Below, one piece after another: positions 1 through 8,126 of a stretch of 37,735 nt of DNA. The DNA is from an uncultured Ruminococcus sp. (GTDB lineage: Bacteria; Bacillota; Clostridia; Oscillospirales; CAG-272): assembly GCA_902784545.1 (NCBI GenBank), contig CACZVC010000002.1:1-37735 (forward strand), in the 5' to 3' direction. Positions within the stretch are counted from its first letter, which is position 1. Each line of letters opens with the position of its first letter. The notes under the pieces are model-generated. The model was not told the DNA's origin. It saw nothing but the letters and a program-made list of their open reading frames with translations, and did no database searches. Position numbers and translations under genes: made by a program.

Positions 1-1580
1 TGATTCATCAGATTTCTTTTTTCCGTACTGTCTATAAACTCGCGTATATACTGCCAACCCGCGCCGTAGTAGTCTGCCAGAAACTCGTTCATAAGCTCGT
101 CGTATTCCTCGCGCGTCATATTCGGATCCCACATCATTTTTGACAGCAGATACGCGCGCAGCTCTCCGAATTCAGCCGAGGTGCATTGACCGTTGCCCTG
201 CTCGAACATTCCTATGACGTTGTTTTCGGAGAATATTTTTACGTTGTCGTATAACGTGTGCAGATTCGGGAACGGTATGCTGTAATACATAAAATCCGTC
301 GTATAGTCCCAGATGAAAAGGTTGTCGCAGATCGCCGCCCACGCTTTCAAGTCGGACATAAACTCGTGGTTTTCCTTACAGCTTGCGCTCAGAGGATGCG
401 CCATACAGCACTCTATCGTGCAGAGCCTTATTATAACGTTGTCGCGCGGCTTTATGTTTTTCGGCGCTTTTCTCGTGTATCTGTAAGCGAGCGTATCGAC
501 GTAAACGCCGGGGAATTCGTCCTTTATATCGTCCGCTATCCTGTTTACGAACGTCAGAAGCGAGCCCATCGGCGTGCCTTCCTCGTCGTCTATCTTTTTG
601 CAGTTTTCGCACTGACAGCCGACGCCGTTCGCAAACGAATCGTTTTGCGAGACGGATATGATTTTCGCGCCGGGATTTGCTCTGAGGCAGGCTTTTACGT
701 TTGCAAGCACTTTTTCATATACCGCGGGGTCGGTCAGGCACGGCTGTACGTTCGGCGTTTTGGGCGTGCCCGCGAATTCCGGCAGAGAATGAACGAACGG
801 ACCGGCGTATATCATCGTCTCGCCCCTGTCCTTCATTTCCCTGTTCATAAAGCCGTTTATTTTGCGTTTGGCGGCGAACGTGTCGTCGAACGTGTCCCAC
901 CAGAACGTGTCGCGGTTTATTATTGCCGGCGAATACGAAATGCGCGTACCGGCTTTTACGTTTATCTTTTTCGAGAATTTCAACACCTCGAATTTTGATG
1001 AATAGAAGCGCCAACCAAGGATATCCTCGAGAAAGCTGTAAACGGCATACATCGCGCCGGTATCGCCGTCGCCGGTAAGATAAAGCCTCGTACCGTCCTG
1101 AATTATCGCATAACCGTTGTTTTTCAGCTTGCCGCGCTCGGCTTTCACCTTTTCAGTATCTCTGTCGGTATTGCCGACGCATATCTCGTAATCGGTCATA
1201 TCGCCCGCCTCGGCGCAGTAAAGCTCCGTGCCGGTCGCATCTCTTATGTAATTGCGCAGATCGAAAGCCGCGTTTTTTACGGTGCCGTCGGCGCCGGGCT
1301 GATATACTATCCTGTACTCAGATATATCGCGGTCGGCTATAAGGAGCTTTTTGACATGATACCCCTCCCATTCGTCGGGTCCGTCGTCGATCTTTTCGGT
1401 TTCCTCCTCCGTTACCTTTTCCGTTTCCGCGGCTGTTTCGGCCGCGGCGGTTTCAGATCCGGCGGCTTCGGTCGTTACAGCCCCGGTTTCCGTCTCCGTT
1501 ACCGTCTCCGTCACGCCTCCCGCGCAGGCGGTAAACAGCGCCGCGGCTGTCAGTAAAACGCACAGCAAAGTTTTTTTCAT
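1..1580 (-). CDS. DUF4838 domain lipoprotein, C-terminus cut by window edge
   Basis: The frame opens at an ATG at 1580 with AAAGGG upstream and stays open for 526 codons to the window edge, so the C-terminus is missing. Residues 1-19 form a lipoprotein signal peptide with lipobox FTAC (Cys19), followed by a Thr/Glu/Ala-rich tether to about residue 70. The body then resembles DUF4838 proteins: a small alpha/beta domain resembling the N-terminal domain of GH20-type enzymes (about 80-170), then a TIM-barrel-like part with a CxxC motif (sequence VGCQCENCKK), DTFWWDTFDD and SAEFGELRAYLLSKMMWDP. DUF4838 proteins are secreted and lie among polysaccharide-degrading genes, but their substrate is not established. 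It is divergent from feoAB and has its own promoter. The family call is firm; enzymatic activity is inference. Confidence 0.8.
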   Translation of the reverse strand, partial: MKKTLLCVLLTAAALFTACAGGVTETVTETETGAVTTEAAGSETAAAETAAETEKVTEEETEKIDDGPDEWEGYHVKKLLIADRDISEYRIVYQPGADGTVKNAAFDLRNYIRDATGTELYCAEAGDMTDYEICVGNTDRDTEKVKAERGKLKNNGYAIIQDGTRLYLTGDGDTGAMYAVYSFLEDILGWRFYSSKFEVLKFSKKINVKAGTRISYSPAIINRDTFWWDTFDDTFAAKRKINGFMNREMKDRGETMIYAGPFVHSLPEFAGTPKTPNVQPCLTDPAVYEKVLANVKACLRANPGAKIISVSQNDSFANGVGCQCENCKKIDDEEGTPMGSLLTFVNRIADDIKDEFPGVYVDTLAYRYTRKAPKNIKPRDNVIIRLCTIECCMAHPLSASCKENHEFMSDLKAWAAICDNLFIWDYTTDFMYYSIPFPNLHTLYDNVKIFSENNVIGMFEQGNGQCTSAEFGELRAYLLSKMMWDPNMTREEYDELMNEFLADYYGAGWQYIREFIDSTEKRNLMN

Positions 1581-1609
1581 TTTGTTTCCCTTTCTTGATC
1601 GCTTTATAT

Positions 1610-1638
1610 AATATACCATAAAAATAACTTAAAATCAA
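1610..1638 (-). promoter_or_regulatory. Sigma-A promoter for the DUF4838 lipoprotein gene
   Basis: On the minus strand there is TTGATT (1638-1633), a 17-bp spacer and TATATT (1615-1610). The spacer ends in TGG, giving an extended -10. It lies 30 bp before the ATG at 1580. Confidence 0.6.
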
Positions 1639-1672
1639 TAGGTTTTATCCTTTTTCTTTGTGCAACAAAATT

Positions 1673-1703
1673 TTTAAAAGGTATTGATTTTTCACCTTTT
1701 AAA
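1673..1703. promoter_or_regulatory. Perfect 10-bp inverted repeat over the feoAB promoter, candidate operator
   Basis: TTTAAAAGGT (1673-1682) is repeated in inverted form as ACCTTTTAAA (1694-1703) with 11 bp between. The -35 hexamer lies between the arms and the right arm fills the -35/-10 spacer, so a bound protein would block RNA polymerase. Iron-dependent repressors (Fur or DtxR type) commonly control feo genes. The repeat does not match a consensus I can assign, so the regulator is inferred only from the gene controlled. Confidence 0.45.
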
Positions 1704-1712
1704 TTGTATAAT
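1684..1712 (+). promoter_or_regulatory. Sigma-A promoter for the feoAB operon
   Basis: TTGATT (1684-1689), a 17-bp spacer and a consensus TATAAT (1707-1712). This leaves a leader of about 70 bases that contains a small GC-rich hairpin near 1740-1756 (CCGCC/GGCGG). Confidence 0.7.
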
Positions 1713-1789
1713 GGAACAAGCGAAAAGCGCTTGAAGGACCGCCGCGCAGGGCGGCCGACAAAGCGTTTTAATAAAAGGCGGGCATTGAT

Positions 1790-4132
1790 ATGACTTTGAA
1801 AGAACTTGATATAGGCGCGACGGGCAGAGTCCTGCGAGTCGGCGGAGAGGGTGCGTTATATCAGCACTTTCTCGATATGGGCATAATCCCCGGCACGGAA
1901 ATAACGGTGGAGAAATACGCCCCGATGGGAGATCCCGTGGAGCTGATACTTCACGGCTACAAGCTCACGCTCCGTCTCGACGACGCGGCGCATATAGACG
2001 TTGAGCCGTGCAAAAAGGAAAAAGCCGAAAACGAAAAACAGAAGGCGGAACGGCTGGAGCACCCGGGTCTCGGCGAGGGCGGCAAATATCACGAAAAAAG
2101 CAGCGAGAATCCGCTGCCCGACGATACGGTCCTTACCTTCGCTCTCGTCGGCAACCAGAACTGCGGTAAAACGACGCTTTTCAACCGTCTGACCGGCTCA
2201 AATCAGCACGTCGGCAACTTTCCCGGCGTTACGGTCGACAGGAAGGACGGAAAGATAAGGGGCTTCGACAACACGCTCGTTACCGATCTGCCCGGCATTT
2301 ATTCCATGTCGCCGTATTCGAGCGAGGAAATTGTATCGCGCGATTTTGTTTTGAACGAAAAGCCGAAGGCAATAATAAACATAGTCGACGCGACGAATAT
2401 AGAACGAAACCTTTATCTTACGATACAGCTGCTTGAAATGAACGTGCCGATGGTCGTGGCTCTCAATTTTATGGACGAGCTCACGTCGAACGGCGGCTCG
2501 GTCGATTTGAACGAGATGGAGGCGAGGCTCGGCGTGCCGGTCGTTGCTATTTCCGCGGCGAAGAATTCCGGCGTCGACGAGCTTGTAAGCCACGCGATAC
2601 ACATAGCGAAATATCAGGAAAAGCCGCTCAGGCAGGACTTCTGCGACGAGGATAAGGACGGCGGCGCGGTACACCGCTGTCTGCACGGCATAATTCATCT
2701 GATCGGCGACCACGCAAAGACCGCGGGTATACCGGTAAGATTTGCCGCCGGAAAGCTCGTCGAGGGAGACCGTCTGATAGAAGAAAAGCTGATGCTCGAC
2801 GAAAACGAGAAAAATATGCTCGAGCATATCATACAGCAGATGGAAACGGAGCGCGGACTCGAGAGGCGCGCGGCGATAGCCGATATGCGTTTCAACTACA
2901 TCGGCAAGGTGTGCGGCGCCTCCGTCACAAAGCCGCGCGAAAGCGTGCAGAGGAAAAGAAGCGAAAAGATAGATAAGATACTTACGGGCAAATACACCGC
3001 GATACCCGCGTTCATCCTCATAATGGGCGTCGTGTTTTTCCTGACCTTCAACGTTATCGGCGCGGCGCTTCAAAGCCTGCTCGATCTCGGTATCACGGCT
3101 TTGTCCGACGTCGTCGACAAGGCGCTTGCAAACGCCGGAGTGAACGAGGCGCTTCACAGTCTTGTTATCGAAGGTCTGTTTTCGGGCGTCGGCAGCGTTC
3201 TGAGCTTTTTGCCCATAATAGTCACGCTGTTCTTCTTTCTTTCCCTGCTTGAGGACAGCGGATATATAGCCCGCGTCGCGTTCGTTATGGACAAGCTGCT
3301 CCGCAAGCTCGGTCTTTCGGGCAGGAGCATCGTGCCTATGCTTATCGGCTTCGGCTGTACCGTTCCCGCGGTCATGTCGACGCGTACTCTGCCGAGTGAG
3401 AGGGACAGAAAAATGACGGTGCTTCTGACGCCGTTTATGAGCTGTTCCGCAAAGGTGCCGATATACGCCTTTTTTGCCGGCGCGTTTTTCGGCAAATTCG
3501 CGGCGTTAGTCACGATAGGCTTATACGTTCTCGGCATAATAATCGGCATCCTGGCGGCGTTCTTATACAAGAAAACGATATTCAAGGGCGACGCGGTGCC
3601 GTTTGTCATGGAGCTTCCCGATTACAGATTCCCGAGCCCCATGAACGTGATAAAACTGCTTTGGGAAAAGGCGAAGGACTTTTTACAGCGCGCCTTCTCC
3701 GTTATACTCATAGCGACGATAGTCATATGGTTTCTGAAGCGGTTCGACTTCCGCTTCAATATGGTCTCCGATCCCGAACAGAGCATCCTTGCGATGATCT
3801 CCGGCTGGATTGCGCCGGTCCTGAAGCCCGTGGGACTGGGCGACTGGCGTATATGCACTTCGCTCATATCCGGCTTTATAGCGAAGGAGAGCGTCGTTTC
3901 AACGATGGAGCTTTTGTTCCCCGCCGGAGTTGAAGCCGCGATAACGCCGATAACCGCGCTTTGTCTGCTTGTCTTTTCTCTTATATACACGCCGTGCGTG
4001 GCGGCAATCGCCTCGATACGGCGCGAAATGGGCGTCAGATGGTCGCTCGGCGTCGTGGTGTGGCAATGCGCGCTCGCGTGGCTCGCCGCGCTTATCGTGC
4101 ATCTTATAGGAATGATATTCGGTGTTGTATGA
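1790..4132 (+). CDS. feoB: Ferrous iron transporter, FeoA-FeoB fusion
   Basis: This protein takes up Fe(II) across the cytoplasmic membrane. Residues 1-72 are a complete FeoA (SH3-like) domain. A charged linker (about 73-112) follows, then the FeoB G domain with G1 GNQNCGKT (121-128), G3 DLPG (166-169), G4 NFMD (226-229, in place of the classical NKxD) and G5-like SAAKNSG (255-261). The membrane part from about residue 405 has the Gate-type segment IGFGCTVPAVMSTR and many hydrophobic helices. At 780 residues it fits FeoB plus FeoA. The ATG at 1790 follows AAAAGGCGGG at a suitable distance. The stop overlaps the next start (ATGA at 4129-4132), so the two genes are translationally coupled. An inverted repeat over the promoter suggests metal-dependent repression. 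Confidence 0.96.
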   Translation: MTLKELDIGATGRVLRVGGEGALYQHFLDMGIIPGTEITVEKYAPMGDPVELILHGYKLTLRLDDAAHIDVEPCKKEKAENEKQKAERLEHPGLGEGGKYHEKSSENPLPDDTVLTFALVGNQNCGKTTLFNRLTGSNQHVGNFPGVTVDRKDGKIRGFDNTLVTDLPGIYSMSPYSSEEIVSRDFVLNEKPKAIINIVDATNIERNLYLTIQLLEMNVPMVVALNFMDELTSNGGSVDLNEMEARLGVPVVAISAAKNSGVDELVSHAIHIAKYQEKPLRQDFCDEDKDGGAVHRCLHGIIHLIGDHAKTAGIPVRFAAGKLVEGDRLIEEKLMLDENEKNMLEHIIQQMETERGLERRAAIADMRFNYIGKVCGASVTKPRESVQRKRSEKIDKILTGKYTAIPAFILIMGVVFFLTFNVIGAALQSLLDLGITALSDVVDKALANAGVNEALHSLVIEGLFSGVGSVLSFLPIIVTLFFFLSLLEDSGYIARVAFVMDKLLRKLGLSGRSIVPMLIGFGCTVPAVMSTRTLPSERDRKMTVLLTPFMSCSAKVPIYAFFAGAFFGKFAALVTIGLYVLGIIIGILAAFLYKKTIFKGDAVPFVMELPDYRFPSPMNVIKLLWEKAKDFLQRAFSVILIATIVIWFLKRFDFRFNMVSDPEQSILAMISGWIAPVLKPVGLGDWRICTSLISGFIAKESVVSTMELLFPAGVEAAITPITALCLLVFSLIYTPCVAAIASIRREMGVRWSLGVVVWQCALAWLAALIVHLIGMIFGVV

Positions 4133-4275
4133 ATCCTTTTGATATAATAGTTATAATCGCTGTCTCAGCGGCAGTCGCCCTCTCCGTGTTTCTCATAATA
4201 CGCAGAAGAAAAAAGGACGGGTGCGGATGCGGCTGCGAGGGCTGTACGCATGATTGCGACAAAAGAAAACGGTAA
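4129..4275 (+). CDS. FeoB-associated Cys-rich membrane peptide
   Basis: This 48-residue protein starts inside the feoB stop (ATGA). It has one N-terminal membrane helix (about residues 5-24), an RRRKK stop-transfer patch and then a Cys-rich tail, DGCGCGCEGCTHDC. Size, layout and position directly after feoB match the FeoB-associated Cys-rich membrane protein family (PF12669). The family is thought to assist iron handling at the transporter, perhaps by binding Fe(II) with the five cysteines on the cytoplasmic side. That role is not proven. The start was chosen for the overlap with feoB and for the lack of family-like sequence upstream. Confidence 0.85.
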   Translation: MNPFDIIVIIAVSAAVALSVFLIIRRRKKDGCGCGCEGCTHDCDKRKR

Positions 4276-4290
4276 AGGACGGGCGTTTAC

Positions 4291-6852
4291 ATGAACAGAT
4301 GGCTTGACGACGTTTTAAACGGCCGCGAGGACAATTATATGCTGCCGTTTTACTGGCAGAGGGGCGACCATTACGAAAAAATACCGGAGCAGATAGAGCG
4401 CATATACCAAAGCGGCTGCCGCGCGCTCTGCGCCGAGTCGCGTCCGCATAAGGATTTCTGCGGTGAGACGTGGTGGCGCGATATGGATCTTATCATATCC
4501 GAATGTGAAAAGCGCGGGATGAAGGTCTGGGTGCTCGACGACGACCATTACCCGACGGGTCACGCGGTCGGCAGCATAAAGGATCACCCGGAGCTTCGCA
4601 AATGGCAGCTTATAGAATTCCACGTCGACGTTATGGGTCCGTGCAGAAATTCGTCTGTCATCGCTCACGGAGAAAACGAGGATATGATCCTGCTCGACAT
4701 ATTCGCGTACAAACGGACGGGCAAGGACGAAAACTGCGCGCCGGAGGCGATACGGCTGACGGATTCTGTAAAGGACGGCTTCGTCCGGTTCAGCTTTCCG
4801 GAGGGCTGTTACCGCATTTTCTTCATATACAAGGCGCGCGCCGGCTCGTCGCGCCCCGATTACATAGATATGCTTAACGAAAAATCGGTGCGGCTTCTTA
4901 TCGACGCCGTTTACGAGCCGCATTACGAGCATTATAAAAAATATTTCGGCAATACGTTCGCCGGATTTTTCTCAGACGAGCCGCTTCTCGGAAACTGTTA
5001 TTTTACCGCGCACGCGGAGGATCACGGCGGTTATGATACGCGCGTCGGTATGCCGGGGCTCGCTCTGCCGTGGAACGACAGGATAACCGGGATGATGCGC
5101 AAAACGCTCGGCTTCGATCCTTTGCCTTACTTCCCTGCGCTATGGTACGACTTAGGCGAAATGACGGGCGAGGTGCGTTGTGCGTATATGGACGCCGTGA
5201 CAAAGCTTTACCGCGACTGCTTTACGCGGCAGGTGGGCGACTGGTGTGAGAAGCGCGGTGTAACGTATATCGGTCACGTTATCGAGGATATGAACGCGCA
5301 CGCGCGGTTAGGCTCCGGAGTCGGACATTATTTCCGCGCGCTCGACGGTCAGAGGATGAGCGGCATAGATATCGTCCTTCATCAGATAATACCGGGAATG
5401 GCGGATTATATCCACACGGCGAGCGCGTTTGCGAACAGAGCAGACCCGTCGTTTTACGATTACGTGCTTGCAAAGCTCGCCTCGTCGTATTCGCATATAG
5501 GCACGGATATGAAAAACCGCGCGATGTGCGAGGTGTACGGCGCATACGGCTGGGCGGAGGGCGCGCCGTGTCTTAAATGGCTGCTCGATTTTCTGCTCGT
5601 GCGCGGCGTAAATCACTTTATACCGCACGCTTTTTCGCCGTCGTTTCCCGATAACGACTGTCCGCCGCATTTCGGCGCGGAGGGACTCGATCCGCAGTTT
5701 GACGGCTTTTGCAGGCTTATGCCTTACGGAAACCGCGTCGCGCACCTTTTATATCACGGAAAGCAGGTGACGCGCGCGGCGATACTCTATCACGCCGAGG
5801 CGGAATGGTACTGCGAATACGGCGGCGCGATGCTTACGCAGGTGCCCGCGAAAATGCTGTACGACGAGCATATAGATTTTGACGTTCTGCCCGCGGACTG
5901 CTTTACGGACGGAAACGGATGCCGCATTTTCCCGGCGCAAGTCGAGGACGGCGAAATCCGCGTGGGAGAGCAGTCCTACGGCTGTCTTATCGTACCGTAT
6001 TCGACGGGACTTCCCGCAAACGTTAAAAAAGCGCTCGAAAAGCTTGAAAAAAGCGGAGCAAACGTCATAAGGATGAAAAAAAGCATGGACAAAACCGAGC
6101 TTATAAACCGCGTACTGTCCGTGATAAAGAGGGATATCGAGGTAAAAGGCGGCTATCCTCTGCTCCGCTGCGCTCATTATACGTACAACGGATCGGACGT
6201 TTATATGTTCTCAAATGAATCCGTGACGGGCGGCGTTGAAACGAAAGTAAAGGCGGCTCTGCCGTATAAAGCGGAAAAGGCGCTGATGCTCGATCTTCTG
6301 AACGATTCGATTTACACGGTGAGCGTGAACGACGGTGAATTCGATATATCGCTTACGCCGTATCAGTCGGTCATCGCGGTTTTCGACGCCGATGAAAAAG
6401 CCTTTGACGGATACGGACCGAAGAAAAAAACGTATACGTGCGACGCCGGTATTTCATTCGATATCGATATCGCGGAATATACGGAGCCGGACTTATACAG
6501 ACCGCTTATCAAAAACGCGAAAAACGGTGAGATGCCGGATATCGGCGCCGGATTTTCCGGCAGGATAAGGTATGAAGCGAAATTCGTAAAGCCCGACGCC
6601 GTTGTCGGTATAGATCTCGGCGAGGTCGGTCAGACGGTGCGGCTTTACTGCAACGGCTCCGATATGGGCGTCAGGGTCTGTCCGCCTTATTCATACGACC
6701 TGTCAACCGTTCTGCGCGAGGGCGAAAATTCGATTACCGCCGTTGTATCGAATACGCTTGCAAACGCGGTAAAGGACAGGTTTTCAACGTATCTTTCCAT
6801 CCCCGCCTCCGGCATAACGGGCAAGGTCAAATGGATAAAAGAGATAAAATGA
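4291..6852 (+). CDS. Large glycoside hydrolase, GH106-like (alpha-L-rhamnosidase-type)
   Basis: An 853-residue protein without a signal peptide, so probably cytoplasmic. The N-terminal part reads as a TIM barrel: YWQRGDHYEKI near the start, GMKVWVLDDDHYPTGHA (76-92), and the acidic motif AGFFSDEP (224-231) after VYEPHYEHYKKYFG. Later come RGVNHFIPHAFSPSFPD and a C-terminal jelly-roll module (about 740-853) with VGIDLGEVGQ, YCNGSDMG and LREGENSITAVV, of the type seen in GH2- and GH106-related enzymes. These features fit the broad GH106-like group of Clostridia, which removes deoxy-sugars such as rhamnose from plant or microbial glycans. The exact substrate is not visible. Its ATG follows AAAGGA 15 bp after the Cys-rich peptide gene, so it lies in the iron operon without an obvious functional link. 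Confidence 0.7.
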   Translation: MNRWLDDVLNGREDNYMLPFYWQRGDHYEKIPEQIERIYQSGCRALCAESRPHKDFCGETWWRDMDLIISECEKRGMKVWVLDDDHYPTGHAVGSIKDHPELRKWQLIEFHVDVMGPCRNSSVIAHGENEDMILLDIFAYKRTGKDENCAPEAIRLTDSVKDGFVRFSFPEGCYRIFFIYKARAGSSRPDYIDMLNEKSVRLLIDAVYEPHYEHYKKYFGNTFAGFFSDEPLLGNCYFTAHAEDHGGYDTRVGMPGLALPWNDRITGMMRKTLGFDPLPYFPALWYDLGEMTGEVRCAYMDAVTKLYRDCFTRQVGDWCEKRGVTYIGHVIEDMNAHARLGSGVGHYFRALDGQRMSGIDIVLHQIIPGMADYIHTASAFANRADPSFYDYVLAKLASSYSHIGTDMKNRAMCEVYGAYGWAEGAPCLKWLLDFLLVRGVNHFIPHAFSPSFPDNDCPPHFGAEGLDPQFDGFCRLMPYGNRVAHLLYHGKQVTRAAILYHAEAEWYCEYGGAMLTQVPAKMLYDEHIDFDVLPADCFTDGNGCRIFPAQVEDGEIRVGEQSYGCLIVPYSTGLPANVKKALEKLEKSGANVIRMKKSMDKTELINRVLSVIKRDIEVKGGYPLLRCAHYTYNGSDVYMFSNESVTGGVETKVKAALPYKAEKALMLDLLNDSIYTVSVNDGEFDISLTPYQSVIAVFDADEKAFDGYGPKKKTYTCDAGISFDIDIAEYTEPDLYRPLIKNAKNGEMPDIGAGFSGRIRYEAKFVKPDAVVGIDLGEVGQTVRLYCNGSDMGVRVCPPYSYDLSTVLREGENSITAVVSNTLANAVKDRFSTYLSIPASGITGKVKWIKEIK

Positions 6853-6860
6853 GCAAAAAA

Positions 6861-6886
6861 ACAAGGCTGTCAAGCCTTGTTTTTTT
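6861..6886. terminator. Bidirectional rho-independent terminator
   Basis: An 8-bp stem ACAAGGCT/AGCCTTGT (6861-6868 and 6873-6880) with a 4-base loop is followed by T6 on the plus strand and preceded by A6, which gives U residues on the minus strand. It lies between two convergent genes and can stop both. Confidence 0.9.
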
Positions 6887-6902
6887 CACTTTGAAATACC
6901 GC

Positions 6903-8084
6903 TCACGCGCTGACGTACTTGAACAGGACGACGACGTCCTTGTTGTTAACCTGCCCGTCGCCATTGCAGTCGAGCGCCTCTTCATTCACCTGCGCCGTAC
7001 TGCCGTTGACGTACTTGAACAGCGCGACGACGTCCTTGTTGTTCGCCGTACCGTCGCCGTTCACGTCGCCGTAAATGACCTGCTCCGGCTCGTCAGACAG
7101 CACGGTTATTTCGACCGAAGCCGAAACGTCCCCCTGCACGATAGCCTTTATCGTCGCGGTACCTGCCGATACGCCCGTTATAACGCCGTTTTCATCGACA
7201 GTCGCAACATCTTCATTACCGCTTATCCAGTTCGCGCCGGAAATCAGCAGGCCTCTGCCGGACGTCGTGACGGTCACGTTGACCTTCGCCTTTGCGCTGA
7301 CAGTCTGTCCCTCTTTGACCGTTTCCTCACATTCAAGCTCTATACCGGTTATGAAATCCTTTGAAAGGCATATTTTCTGATACACCTCGCCGCCGATGCC
7401 CGCCGCGTCCTCGTCGAGCGTGACGCCGTAGCCGGAAAGCTGGTTTGCGACCGTCAGACGGTACATTGCGACCGGGTTGTAAAACGCGGAAATGCCTATA
7501 TACGTCATAGCCGGATTTATCATCGAGGTGTAATGCCCCGTTACCGCGCCGGGCGTACCTTCTATCCAGTCCTCTTTTTCACCGTACCATTGATTTATAC
7601 CGAAAAGGATACCGTCAAGATCGGGGCCGCCCCAGTTCCACGCGAGATTCTCGCCGAACGTCCTTACACCGTAGCCGTTTGTAAAAACGCTGCTTGGATT
7701 GCCGTACGCCGCGGACGTGAGCCTTCCGTGATTTATATATATCGAAGCCTCGGCGGCGCGCATCGCTGCGACCTTTTCAACGAGCGTCGACCATTTTATC
7801 GGAACGTAATCGTCCGGCGTCAGATTAACGCTTCTGTTGCCGGGGTAAGGCACGCCCTCGTCGCACGCCTCTTTTCTTATCTCGTTTATACGCGCCAAAA
7901 TCGCCTGTTTAGTCTCCTCGTCGACCGTCGCGTATGTGCCTTCAAGCGCGACCACCGCGTCCGTGTCGGCGGGCTCGTCCGTATTGTCGCCCTCTCTTAT
8001 CTCAGCCGCAGTCGCCGTAAAAGACAGGATAAAGCAGGCGGCGAGCAAAATCGAGATAACAACGGGTAAAGCTTTGTTTTTCAT
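6903..8084 (-). CDS. Secreted CAP (SCP/PR1) protein with Ig-like and dockerin domains
   Basis: The true start is the ATG at 8084, behind AAGGAGG at good spacing; a TTG 15 bases upstream is part of that ribosome binding site. The protein has 393 residues. A Sec signal peptide ends near ATAA. A CAP domain spans about 55-225, with NHGRLTS, FGENLAWNWG and GHYTSMINPAM matching the conserved His/Glu/His of the family. A Big_2-type Ig-like domain covers about 235-325 (GVSAGTATIKAIV). The C-terminus is a type I dockerin with two calcium loops, DVNGDGTANNKD and DCNGDGQVNNKD, each followed by a VV.LFKYV helix. The dockerin predicts binding to a cohesin scaffold on this or another cell. The CAP function in such proteins is unknown. 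It is the last gene of the EAL-dockerin operon. Confidence 0.9.
   Translation of the reverse strand: MKNKALPVVISILLAACFILSFTATAAEIREGDNTDEPADTDAVVALEGTYATVDEETKQAILARINEIRKEACDEGVPYPGNRSVNLTPDDYVPIKWSTLVEKVAAMRAAEASIYINHGRLTSAAYGNPSSVFTNGYGVRTFGENLAWNWGGPDLDGILFGINQWYGEKEDWIEGTPGAVTGHYTSMINPAMTYIGISAFYNPVAMYRLTVANQLSGYGVTLDEDAAGIGGEVYQKICLSKDFITGIELECEETVKEGQTVSAKAKVNVTVTTSGRGLLISGANWISGNEDVATVDENGVITGVSAGTATIKAIVQGDVSASVEITVLSDEPEQVIYGDVNGDGTANNKDVVALFKYVNGSTAQVNEEALDCNGDGQVNNKDVVVLFKYVSA
7027..7061. repeat. 35-bp dockerin-coding repeat, copy 1
   Basis: This stretch, coding for part of the first dockerin calcium loop, is identical over 35 bases to 8257-8291 in the neighbouring gene. Identity at the DNA level points to recent duplication or gene conversion of the dockerin end. 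Confidence 0.85.
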
Positions 8085-8126
8085 ATTGTCCTCCTTCAAA
8101 AGTTTTTACCGCTTAAAGAATTTATA

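Noticed and set aside
2198-3157. 319-codon open frame opposite feoB
   Set aside because: Antisense shadow; feoB motifs are complete on the other strand.
8020-8084. LAAC in the CAP protein signal peptide as a lipobox
   Set aside because: The hydrophobic stretch continues well past the Cys to a normal Sec cleavage site (ATAA); the Cys lies mid-helix.
8084-8099. Longer start (TTG at 8099) for the CAP-dockerin protein
   Set aside because: The TTG codon and next codons form the AAGGAGG ribosome binding site of the ATG at 8084.
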